A stretch of 64,000 nucleotides of DNA, taken from assembly GCA_036244855.1 (NCBI GenBank), contig BQKZ01000011.1:185607-249606 (forward strand), in the 5' to 3' direction. The notes under the pieces are model-generated. The model did not search any database. It saw only the letters and a program-made list of their open reading frames with translations, and had not been told where the DNA came from. The first letter of the stretch is position 1. Each line of letters opens with the position of its first letter. Positions 24,461 through 34,779 of this stretch are shown piece after piece. Made by a program: the position numbers and the translations under genes. The DNA comes from Temnopleurus reevesii. Taxonomy: Eukaryota > Echinodermata > Echinoidea > Temnopleuroida > Temnopleuridae.

Positions 24461-24797
24461 NNNNNNNNNNNNNNNNNNNNNNNNNNNNNNNNNNNNNNNN
24501 NNNNNNNNNNNNNNNNNNNNNNNNNNNNNNNNNNNNNNNNNNNNNNNNNNNNNNNNNNNNNNNNNNNNNNNNNNNNNNNNNNNNNNNNNNNNNNNNNNNN
24601 NNNNNNNNNNNNNNNNNNNNNNNNNNNNNNNNNNNNNNNNNNNNNNNNNNNNNNNNNNNNNNNNNNNNNNNNNNNNNNNNNNNNNNNNNNNNNNNNNNNN
24701 NNNNNNNNNNNNNNNNNNNNNNNNNNNNNNNNNNNNNNNNNNNNNNNNNNNNNNNNNNNNNNNNNNNNNNNNNNNNNNNNNNNNNNNNNNNNNNNNN
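24461..24797. other. Assembly gap (337 N)
   Basis: Run of N. Frames listed across it are meaningless. The length may be an estimate. Confidence 1.

Positions 24798-24830
<33 letters not shown>
24798..24830. repeat. Poly-C run bordering the gap
   Basis: 33 consecutive C directly after the N block. Such tracts stop sequencing polymerases and probably caused the gap. Confidence 0.98.
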
Positions 24831-27800
24831 ACGGTACGTGCATTCTTTTGACTTAGAAATGTTCAATTTCTAAATGAAAAAATAGAGTTCAACCATACGA
24901 TGGGCATTTCAACCAGTATTTGTGTGGATGCAATATTTAGTAGGGTTGGGATCTTTGCCCATCGTTTGAAAAGGTATATAGACCACTTTGTGCTTTAACG
25001 AACATATTTTTATTCTTTTGATTATAGAATTACATAATATTTGTTAGATCTTCTTCTTATAAAGTACATGTATGAATATAGCCCTAAATATGATACCGAT
25101 AAGAGCTGGTGTTTTTTTTCTACAAAGGATTATCATCAATTGCACTTTCTACTTTACACTGCTGTTATGGTAGTGGCCGCACATGTTCAACTAACTGAGC
25201 TGAATTTCCACGTTCATTAATTATGACATATCAAATTTTCTCCATCCGGTCAAGGCTCTCTAGCGTTTATTATTAGCTGCCAACAGATCGTTTCGTAACG
25301 ACTTTATTGCTTGTACGCACGATTAACCATTCGATCGTGTGACTTTCTTGTCTTTTCTTTATGAGGATATTTACTGGCAATCTGTATCGCATTGAAGTCA
25401 AAAGGTGTCTCTCATTCGTTTATGAGCAAATACCATGAGCATAATTGGTTAGATAGGAGACTTTCGTCATGTATTAAAATATTATGCGCGCTTCTTCGTC
25501 GAACGGATAATGACAAACTGTAGATTTTGTTTACCTGATATAAAAAATAAAATGTATTTCAAAAGAAGGAATTTAGATAATATGCATTGGTTTTTGCTAT
25601 GTTGGCCAAGCTACAATTTCCAACCAAGCAACGTTGATTTACGCAAGTAGCATTCTAATAATTGTAATCTCATTTTTATTATTTTTACAGTTGAATACAT
25701 ATTCCGTTTTAGGTCAAACATGTCAAACGTAAATAAATCTTAATGCATTGCAAAAATAGTCTATTCTCTGGTATTTGCTTAAAACTACTTGTTTTTAAGC
25801 TGTTGTATGTTAAGAATAGCCAGTATTCATATATTGTTGCTTCATACATGATTCGTTACGTTTATCAATCAATTATATTTTCTATCAATACCAACTAGCA
25901 TATAACATTTAAAACGGTTGGTACCAAGTTATCAATTACTTAAAACTATCTTAACCTTTGTGTACTTTCATTATCAATAGGAGCCATTTCAAATCAACAG
26001 GAAAAAATATACCTAACGTTTTTCAAAAATAGTGACGTTAATTTTGTTACCAAGTTTTAGGCAAACATTTCCCCATTTATTTTAAGAGTGCATATTTCCA
26101 ACAAATTATCATGGCTGTATAGGAAGATTAAAACTTTGAATATGCGTACATAAGAAACCACGAGTGGCAGTTCATGGTTCGGTTTTCTCATCAGTCAGAT
26201 AAGAGATACAACATTGTGTAATACTGTATTTCTTATAAGGTTGTTTGAATTAGATTTCTCGGACTGTAAACGCATAATCATTTTATTCTTAGACGTAAAA
26301 TTTGATTTATTGGATATCTACACGTATTCGCAATAATATAATTTAATCATTGCACTTTTTCCAAGGAAAGATTGATCAAATTAAAGCCGGGGTATCTCCC
26401 GAATCTGCAAAGATCGATTGAATCCAGCAAGACAGACTGTCTGCATTGAGTGTGACGGGAGGGAGGGTTGATGAAAAGAGATTCGAAATGGCCGGTATAA
26501 GATGAGCTCAAAAACTCGAGTTATAACTCATATCAGAGTGCGTGTTGGAGAACGTATATTTCGAGATTGAATTCGGAGAGAGGGAAAAATGGGGTATATG
26601 GCGAAAAGGAAAGAATGGGATGAATTTTGGGGTTACCGATTGTGTGGGCAGTAGGATAGTTTATGATTAGTCTATACCCCTAAGAAAGGGAAATAGAAGT
26701 GTAATAGCTTTCAATGGAATTAATTAATGTTCTGAAAAGCTAATTAACATTTTAGAGTATATGGTGAATATTTATTTAAGTTTCTAGGACAAGAATCTGG
26801 TAGATTTTATTAGCCTAAAAGCCCCCCCCCCCCCTTCGCCAATTCTTTTTCTATAATTATATTCCTATGTTTCCTTTTTTCAGGACTAAAAAAACATACA
26901 ATCACCAAATATGTTGTTCATCATCGTCCTGACATGATCTTGAAACCCTTAATATGCGTTTGGGCCCTCCGAGCAGTTTATAAGGACACCCCCCCCCCCC
27001 CCGAAAAAAAACAAGGAGAAAAAGTAAAAGTACATTAGCTGAAAATGTCTGGACCTCTAGGTAATTTAAGTCCCTTTAATTCTAATTTGTGGCCCTATAT
27101 TCCTACGGAGGGGGGCGTAAACCCTAAACGCCCTGAAAAGCACACTCTCGCCACTTGCACGCATTAATGGCGATATTAAATCTAAAACCGATGTGCCCAT
27201 CCCCTTCCTACTCACAAAAATGATGGAGACGCCCCATGATTTTTGGATGAAGGCTAGCTTCCATCATACAAGTCGAAGGCAATAAAGATAGGGCTAGTTT
27301 AGACATACATCATACCTGACAGGGGGAGCCAAGATGTGATTAGAACCGATGTGGGGACGTGAAACGAACAGCGGGAGGGACCATTTTTTGTTTTCCTTTC
27401 TCCTGTTTTTATATATTGCGTATACTATTTGGGTTTTCATTTTAGATCTCCACAAAGAATAGAGCATTGGTATTAATGGATTCGAATCGAGTGTTCCAAT
27501 CGCAATTTTATTGCTGCAATTGTTTGTATCTTTTTATTTATTATCAGCTTTGTATGTATTGGTAAATATTGGGTTTGGGGGTATTTTCAATCGTTTTACT
27601 TTAAGAAAAATAAAGCAAACTAGGTGAAATATATGTAAACATCTCTTATTTTTCGTTATTCTGGCTTTTTAAACTTATTTGATAAGAAAGAATACCACTT
27701 TGGGTTGTGCGTATGTATCAACTGAATAGTTGTTTATAAAATATCGAATTTAACACCAAATTCTTACCTCTGACAGAATAAACAATCATCATTTCGTAGC

Positions 27801-27969
27801 AGAATTATATTCATTTCATTTAAACTAGAATATCATTTCAAATTGGAGGGGTTTTTTTTAACTTCCATTTTACGATTAATCCCAACTTATATATGGACAG
27901 GTTCTTTAAACATGTAAAGATGTGTACTTTTCAACATGTGCTAACGTGTATTCACGTAGTTTGCATCGC
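24831..27969. other. Non-coding, no gene recognised
   Basis: Three kilobases without a supportable gene or clear dispersed repeat. Poly-C runs lie at 26822-26834 and about 26988-27002. The stretches 25160-25440 and 26380-26660 are of higher complexity and contain several CpGs. They are the better candidates for conserved non-coding DNA if comparative data exist. Confidence 0.55.
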
Positions 27970-28106
27970 TAAGCCCCGGTCACATATAACCCCGGAAGCA
28001 ACACGATTCACCCCGACTCTTTGTTAATTTACCGTTAACTGCCTCAGAACAACGAGTCGGGGTGAATCGTGTTGCTTCCGGGGTCCTATATGTCACCGGG
28101 GCATAA
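27970..28106. mobile_element. Foldback element family C, copy 1
   Basis: Striking palindrome of about 137 bp. The left arm TAAGCCCCGGTCACATATAA, CCCCGGAAGCAACACGATTC, ACCCCGACTC is matched on the right by its reverse complement, with a loop of about 30 bp. The arms are about 50 bp with very few mismatches, so it is young or conserved. A second copy begins at 63974 at the right edge. No coding capacity. Confidence 0.85.
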
Positions 28107-29627
28107 TGTTCCTTGTTATAATCATTATAGAGCTCACGTTCTTCTTATCATAAATTAATAACTGGAATGAAATGAACATTAGGGTAATTACAGTTCATAC
28201 GTATTCATATTATTATCTTAATCATTTTTCCCTACACTGCACACGTATTTTAGATAAATAGTCCCAAGATAATAGATTAAAATGAAAAGTAAATTCATGC
28301 AAATTTCGTTTACGTCAGAGCGTCATTTTTTGCGAGACTTTTCGTATGATCATATTCCTGACATGCACATTTATAATCATTTTATGTAACCAGTATAACC
28401 GTGGTATTTCAGCCTGATTTATATATTTTAGGATAAGAAAAAAACATTCACTCTTGGCATTAAAGAAAAATGGTGCTATTACATCTCCAAACCATAATTC
28501 GGTAATAGATATGGAAGTTGTTTTTTTTTTACTCATGTCGATTAAAGTAAAAATTCCATTATGCTCGACTTCATTTCGTGGAGGTATGTTTTCGAGAAAT
28601 AAAAATTGTTCCATATTGCAAAATGGCGAATATTCTCATAGATAGCGAATTATTCATAATAGCGAATCCTGATTACACATGAACCCCATAGAATACGAGA
28701 CTCTGCCTATCTAATTAGAACCTGTATTAGTATTGACTAATTCAATAATAATTCCATTGATTTTAGCTTGTTACACAGATCGAAATTAATACGTCTAATT
28801 ACACGAAATTTCCTATAGAGACGTTTATTTTCGCTTCAAAGCCACCACAACTTTACATCAATGCACCATAATGCATGGTCTGGGTGGGGATAAAATTGGA
28901 GGGGATAAAATACAATAGGAGCGACTTTCTCGTAAATTGAATTGGCGGGGCCAGAGTTTACACACGCCAAATACCGTGCTATAGAATCGGTACTCAAATA
29001 TTCATTCAAAGGGAAAAGTAATCCCTAAAATTGATTATTCATAACTCGAACGTGTCTCGTTCGAATGCAAGGTGTTATGTATACGCTTTGAATAATTAAT
29101 GTCGAGAGCTGTAAATGAAAATGAACGACCGTGTCCGGTCTAATGAGGGAGTATCATGAATCAATTCAATCAGTTATTATCATGTTTTCCGGCAAAACAC
29201 GAATAATGCATTGCACGTGGTGGAAATTCACTAACATAATTTAATATTGCTGTGAATTGAGTACGTTTGCCCAGAATAATACCATTTGATTAAATTCACC
29301 TGTAAACGGGATGTTTTTGTTAATGGGACGTTTAAAAATATCACTCGATATATAAATTTTATATCGAAATATCAACTTATATTATTGCAAATGTTTGTTA
29401 TAATATAGTGTCTTATTATGTATATTATGTTGACAAATGACATTGTACTTGCTTTGTTTTTAATCTTTATTCTTATTTCGATTATTTTTTTTTTTAGTTG
29501 GGTGATTATTTTTAGTGGAAAATTTGCTATCATTCATCCGTACGTTTTAACATTTTGGGTTCTTAGTAAAAGGCATATTGTTTCATGACTTCTCCCCGTA
29601 TATATTTCAAATGTTTCTTTTTTTTTC
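28107..29627. other. Non-coding; possible regulatory block
   Basis: No gene. About 28840-29340 is high-complexity and includes two copies of GGGGATAAAAT at 28886 and 28901 plus several ATTA-type words, as often seen in enhancers. This is suggestive only. Confidence 0.45.
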
Positions 29628-29714
29628 TGGACTCCTCAGAAGAACAGCCTTATGGCAGAGGAGGGTGTTCGAGCCCATGTGTGGAAAATAAATAAATTAA
29701 AATTAAAAAAAAAA
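29628..29714 (+). mobile_element. Retroposon 3' end with A-rich tail (probable)
   Basis: AGAAGAACAGCCTTATGGCA, GAGGAGGGTGTTCGAGCCCA and then AATAAATAAATT and an A-run look like the 3' untranslated end of a non-LTR retrotransposon with an AAAT-type tail. No reverse transcriptase sequence is present upstream, so it would be a heavily 5'-truncated copy. Confidence 0.45.
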
Positions 29715-30896
29715 TGTATCACCCTTCTGAGAACCACTTAGAAATATTACGTTGTAGTTCAGAAGAGACACATTTCCACAAAAATCCCGATAGAATTGGA
29801 AATTTTTGAAATTCCACGCCGAATATTCAGTTCCATAGCATCTACATTGTCATCCGAACAAGACTTCAATTTTTTTTTTTAATTCGGCCTACAAGTAAGA
29901 TGTTAGTCAAAAGTAGTTTATCACAGAGATTCACATTTCAATACCGTTCAATCTTCCATTGTATGCCCACCGTGTATGTGCTGGAAACAAAAATATTTAT
30001 AAACAATATCTCCTTAGGTACGCAGAGATGCGAAAGGTAGACGTTTCACTAACGCAGAAGGGGTTTGTAAGATGAATTCAACATATGCATACACTGGCTG
30101 GGCTATAAACTCAACTTACAAACAATTAATGGACTACGACGAATTGTGTTATTTTGAAGCGGGAGATGTCGTACAAGGACTACTTGTTGTCCCATTTTCG
30201 CAACATTACATAAGACTTGTTTTATATCAAATGAAAACCACATGTCCTTTCAACGTTTGGGCCATACTAGTATTTCAGCTTTGTCGGTAAATATCCCTAC
30301 TTCACATGAAAACAGACCATCGCTAGTCCATGGTCAATATGTTTATTCTGTGACTGAGCTTTAACTGAATTTGGAAGTAACTTGTCACTCGGTCTCGCGT
30401 GTTTCAACTCTAGCGCAACGAGACGTGTCACGATGACGTCATAAGATCGTGTCACGATGAATTACCGCGCACGCCAGATGTTCGATACGTCGCTTGGCGC
30501 GGGTATTTTAGGAAGCGACATTGAGCAAATTAGACAAGTTCAATTTGACCCCCATAAAACAATCGGCAACAGTAGCTCATGCATTTCATCGTTGTCAGAA
30601 TAGTTAGGCAAGCAACAGAGATTTGTATTTGTAGCTTCTGTTGGCAGGCGTATTCCGAGAAATGTAATTAGCATAGTTAAATCAATGAAAACAATTGTGC
30701 AACGAATTAATACGTCTTCCTTCAATGTATTGTGACGCGCAAATATTACAATCGCATGAATACGCCAGCCGATTTTGTTTCAAATGAAAACACAAAATAA
30801 TGTGAATCAAATTAGATCAGTGTCCCATTCATGATAGTTTGCTTCTATTTTTCCTTTTTTTCCTTTTGGAAAATGGTAATAATTATAATAATGATA
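29715..30896. other. Non-coding, no gene recognised
   Basis: AT-rich, apart from a CpG-containing block at about 30390-30510 described separately. Two small frames (30072-30290 plus, 30540-30725 minus) resemble nothing known. Confidence 0.5.
30425..30460. promoter_or_regulatory. CRE and paired 12-mers
   Basis: GTGTCACGATGA occurs at 30425 and again at 30449. A perfect cAMP-response element TGACGTCA lies at 30434-30441, overlapping the end of the first copy. The surrounding 100 bp has many CpGs (for example CGCGCACGCCAG) in an AT-rich setting. It may be a small regulatory element; binding is inferred. Confidence 0.35.
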
Positions 30897-31147
30897 ATAT
30901 TAATAACAATACACAACATTTATATAGCGCTTAATATGAAGTGTTTCTAAGTACTCTGTGCATTATTACCCGGCTATAGCATGACTACCATTCGGCGCTC
31001 ACTGCATTGAAGGAATTTCTTCCTACCGGTACCCATTTACCTCACCTGGGTTGAGTGCAGCACAATGCAGATACATTTCTTGCTGAAGTAAACTGACGCC
31101 ATGGGTGGGATTCGAACCTATGACCCTCGGATTGAAAGGCGAGTGTC
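30897..31147 (-). mobile_element. tRNA-derived SINE, 5'-truncated
   Basis: On the minus strand it contains the polymerase III B-box GGTTCGAATCC within ATAGGTTCGAATCCCACCCA, then a body with CTCAACCCAGGTGAGG, ending in GCGCTATATAAATGTTGTGT and an AT-rich TTATT tail. The A-box part of the tRNA head is missing. The complete relative at 32689 shows the full structure. An almost identical copy at 31745 belongs to the larger duplication. Confidence 0.8.
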
Positions 31148-31368
31148 AGAATAACGTGTTATTACGTGTTACGTGTTATTACGAGTAAAAGTATATTTCA
31201 TCACTATACTATTTAGGATTTGCCTGATCGTATGGAAATTACCCAAATTAAGAATAGAATATTATTTCCAACATGTTTATTCTATATTTCAGTAATAAAA
31301 CAAATGATAAGAATGTATTTAAGATGGCCTGATTGATAGAATGTTGCTATTAGTTGCCTATTTAGATG
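30897..31368. repeat. 472-bp direct duplication, copy 1
   Basis: Matches 31745-32216 at a constant offset of 848 with only two differences seen (TATAGCGCTT versus TATAGCACTT, and GATCGTATGG versus GATCGTCTGG). The match stops exactly at the single N at 31369. It contains the SINE and about 220 bp of unique sequence. Confidence 0.95.
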
Positions 31369-31369
31369 N
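31369..31369. other. Single N (probable sequence join)
   Basis: One ambiguous base exactly at the end of the 472-bp duplicated block, as expected of an unmerged overlap between contigs or of two haplotypes placed in series. Confidence 0.9.
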
Positions 31370-31744
31370 TTGTGCAGAATGCATATGTATACTACCTTTC
31401 CTTGTTAGGATTCGGAACATACTCATATTGTTCACTTCTCCTGTATTACCCGCATTAGTAACCCGCTTTCTTAACTTGAATGATACCTTTCAGAAAGAGA
31501 ATGCTATTTTGATAATCTAAAAGCTAGAAATGACGCTTCAATGATCACTGACTATTTTGAATGCTAACTTGCTCGTTACTAAATTGAATGAAAAGAACTC
31601 ACAAACATTCGACAAACATAGTAAATCGTATGTAAAAATACACAAATTAAATGACAATTTACACGGCAAAACTAATCTACGCTTATTCAAATGACATAAG
31701 TATTAATTCAAATGAAAATTGCGTGAATTTGGACGGAAAATCCT

Positions 31745-31995
31745 ATATTAATAACAATACACAACATTTATATAGCACTTAATATGAAGTGTTTCTAAGT
31801 ACTCTGTGCATTATTACCCGGCTATAGCATGACTACCATTCGGCGCTCACTGCATTGAAGGAATTTCTTCCTACCGGTACCCATTTACCTCACCTGGGTT
31901 GAGTGCAGCACAATGCAGATACATTTCTTGCTGAAGTAAACTGACGCCATGGGTGGGATTCGAACCTATGACCCTCGGATTGAAAGGCGAGTGTC
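31745..31995 (-). mobile_element. tRNA-derived SINE, duplicate of the 30897 copy
   Basis: Same truncated SINE as at 30897, with the same B-box and tail. It differs in the GCGCTA tail word, which reads AGTGCTA on the minus strand. It probably reflects the same locus if the duplication is an assembly artefact. Confidence 0.8.
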
Positions 31996-32216
31996 AGAAT
32001 AACGTGTTATTACGTGTTACGTGTTATTACGAGTAAAAGTATATTTCATCACTATACTATTTAGGATTTGCCTGATCGTCTGGAAATTACCCAAATTAAG
32101 AATAGAATATTATTTCCAACATGTTTATTCTATATTTCAGTAATAAAACAAATGATAAGAATGTATTTAAGATGGCCTGATTGATAGAATGTTGCTATTA
32201 GTTGCCTATTTAGATG
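31745..32216. repeat. 472-bp direct duplication, copy 2
   Basis: Second copy of the block at 30897. The sequence continues normally past its end into unique DNA (TATTGATGTAGTATG), while copy 1 is cut by N. Confidence 0.95.
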
Positions 32217-32664
32217 TATTGATGTAGTATGATTATGATATTCAAAATAATATGTGGCTTTACTTTCGACCATCGGAGATATACTCTGCATAATGTGAAA
32301 CGTAACATTATTACAAACAACTAGTGAGATTACGAAACTTGAGACTATGGGCATGAATCTTTATTGCTCAGATGGTTGGATAAATTCTATTTACCTTTAT
32401 GATTTTGATTTAAGTTTGAAGTGACGGTGGCTTTTTTGTCTGTATAAGACATGTATTAATGTCCATGGTTTGGCAGATCAGTCACTCATATATCATACAC
32501 TATAATGAACAAGTCATTACGAGTGAAAGCACTGAAACTTGAGACGATGAAGAGGATTATTAAGAAGCCAATTACACCCTGCTGCTCCTTAATTGATCTC
32601 CATGAACCCCGAGGGTAAATCATGTGGTGTCCCAGTACGAATCGAACAGGGAGCGAGCCGTCAT
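32217..32664. other. Non-coding, no gene recognised
   Basis: AT-rich unique sequence between the duplication and the nested SINE/foldback complex. Confidence 0.55.
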
Positions 32665-33209
32665 TAAAGGCCTACTTATGCCCATGCGTTGCGTGGAGGC
32701 GTCGTGGTGTATTGGTTTAGACTCTCGCCTTTCAACAAGAGGGTCGGAGGTTCGAATCTCACCCATGACATTAATTTCCTTCAGCAGGAAATCATCTACG
32801 TTGTGCTTCACTCGACCCAGGTGAGGTGAATAGGCACCTGGCAGGAATCGTTTCGTTGAAGTGGAGCGCGCTATTTACAGATGCACTGCTAAAGCCAGGG
32901 TAATTATGCTACATTGTAGAGCGCCTTGGGACGACTGATAATTATGTTAGCGTTAAACGTTATATAAGAACGTATGATTATTATTTTTACCATGCGACGG
33001 CCCAGCATTTCTGGAAATTAGAAACACTCAATGTACGCACAGAACACGCGGATCGGACGTTGGACTGACGTTCGGCTTGCGCTCAAGGAGCGTACGCTGA
33101 GCGTCAGTCCACCGTATAACCTGCGTGTTTGTGCGTCTAAGGATCATTTTTAATTTCCAAATACGCTGGGTCGACGCAGGATAAAACGCAAAAATGTGAG
33201 TTGGTCTTA
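32665..33209. mobile_element. Foldback element family A, copy 5, split by a SINE
   Basis: The right part (32990-33209) has the family blocks GGCCCAGC, GTTGGACTGACGTTCGGC, GCGTCAGTCCACCGT, CGCTGGGTCGACGCAGG and the right end TAAGACCAACTCACATTT in reverse complement. The left terminus is missing there, but TAAAGGCCTACTTATGCC at 32665, left of the SINE, resembles the left end of copy 3. The SINE at 32689-32989 is flanked by CCATGCG on both sides, so the element was interrupted by insertion. Confidence 0.75.
32689..32989 (+). mobile_element. tRNA-derived SINE, full length
   Basis: The tRNA-like head has an A-box TGGTGTATTGG and B-box GGTTCGAATCT inside GTCGGAGGTTCGAATCTCAC. The body shares CTTCAGCAGG, CGACCCAGGTGAGGTGAAT and GGCAGGAA with the 30897 SINE. 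The 3' part ends GTTATATAAGAACGTATGATTATTATT. The 7-bp direct repeat CCATGCG (32682-32688 and 32990-32996) fits a target-site duplication. SINEs are transcribed by RNA polymerase III and moved by a partner LINE, probably one sharing the tail. Confidence 0.85.
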
Positions 33210-34304
33210 AAGAATATCGTTTTGGCATGTCTGCAGGCTGGCCCATTGAAATACATCTATCCGCCGAATCTTTGATCGTTTGACGTTTAAGATTCACATT
33301 TTTCAGAGCAATAACTTTTTTTCATCTCAAATGATACTTATTGTTGACCACTGGACATGGGAATGATGGGGACGGGGCATCTTCCTCTTTGTAAGCAGTC
33401 TGTCAAGCAACATCTATCATCTCTGAAGTATTTAGCAGCCCTATGAATAAAGTTGTGCCCCAGTTCTGTCTACCAGTAAGGCTCGGGCCCTGAGCGCCCC
33501 CCCCCCCCCCCCCCCTGCGGTGTGCGCATGTTGATATCATATAATTTTAAATTTTGCACTTGATTTTTATTTTTGTTTTGGCCTGCCGCATAATCGTCCA
33601 AAAGAAAATGGTTAAGCTGTACCACAAATAGGCTCCCCATTTCTAAATAAGAAAGTGGGCAGGGAATGCTCATAAATTCGTTAAAAGCACACAACATCGG
33701 TTGGGATACAATATACAGTTTTAATACGTATAGGTTAAGAAGGATATGAATTGCAGATTAGAGACAAAACATGTCTGGTCAAATTTTGAATTCTCATCAG
33801 GAGCGTACCTTCTATATCGGAGAATCGCAGACATATTGACCTGATTACATAAATTGTCTTAAGTAGGCATTTTTGTGAGCAATCGACAATACCGTAGTGT
33901 TGTTTAGCAACGAGGAGGGCAATCTATTTCGTTACATTAGACATGTCTGAATCAATCGCACATATACCAGTATTGATGTATACATGTTATATCCGCAATA
34001 CTGTTCTATTCATTGGAATTAATATTTAATGTACATGCAGCCATCACAAGAATTTATTATTTTGCTCGGCAGCTGATTGTATTGTTGTCTATATAGCTAT
34101 CGTGGTTTTTCACTTAGTGCATTATAATTCTATATCAAATGAATAATTTATAACCATTTTTTCATGGTAGTGATGTCAACGGAATGAAATATAGTAATGA
34201 ATCTGGTCATTTCAATAAATAACAAACCAGGTATTAATTTTGTAGGCAGTCGAGACTGATAACTGAAATAAAGAAATCCTTCGCTATATTAGTTTTGGCT
34301 CGTA
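33210..34304. other. Non-coding; poly-C run
   Basis: AT-rich. A 19-C run lies at 33497-33515. No gene recognised. Confidence 0.6.
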
Positions 34305-34730
34305 TTGAAGCAAATACATATACATAATGTCTCCCTTTTTTGTGTTTTATTTTGTATTTGCCTATATTTCTATTTAATACCTAGACAGTATCGGTACAAG
34401 GCACATCATTATGCCAATATAGATATGCAGCCGGGCTCATTACTAATCATAACGATGATTATAATTCCAAATTCGAAAACCTCTCCCAAATTTCTTCTCA
34501 AAATGCGAAGTGTACGACGCTCGGTCTCAGCTACTGACGTGCGTTGCATCATTTCATACCCTCGATGTCGCATATTTCAGATCTTTAAAAAAGAGAGAAA
34601 AAGAAAGAAAACATGCAATGACGGCGTCATTTACCTGAACGTTCGTATAAGACGATGTCGGACGGCTAACCATTATGGCCTTTATTTGACATACGCTCTC
34701 CTCCCGCTTTTATGCGTAAAATTAGCGTAA
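34305..34730 (+). other. Unassigned 141-codon open frame
   Basis: This is the longest open frame in the window that is not a repeat or gap product. It begins with a hydrophobic segment near residues 9-25 (VSLFCVLFCICLYFYLIP), which could be a signal or anchor. The middle is basic (KKERKRKK near residue 94), and a second hydrophobic stretch lies at the end. The DNA from about 34500 is CpG-rich. I recognise no family, see no clear splice signals, and chance alone could yield one such frame in 64 kb. Probably not a gene. Confidence 0.15.
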
Positions 34731-34779
34731 CGTATAGCGATGACTAACGATCTGAGTTCTTCGTTTGGTTAAGCTATTA

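Noticed and set aside
24371..24873. Frames of up to 161 residues across the N block
   Set aside because: They consist of unknown residues and poly-Pro or poly-Gly from the C-run.
31085..31150. Possible tRNA gene from the B-box GGTTCGAATCC
   Set aside because: No A-box or cloverleaf. It is the truncated head of a SINE with body and tail.
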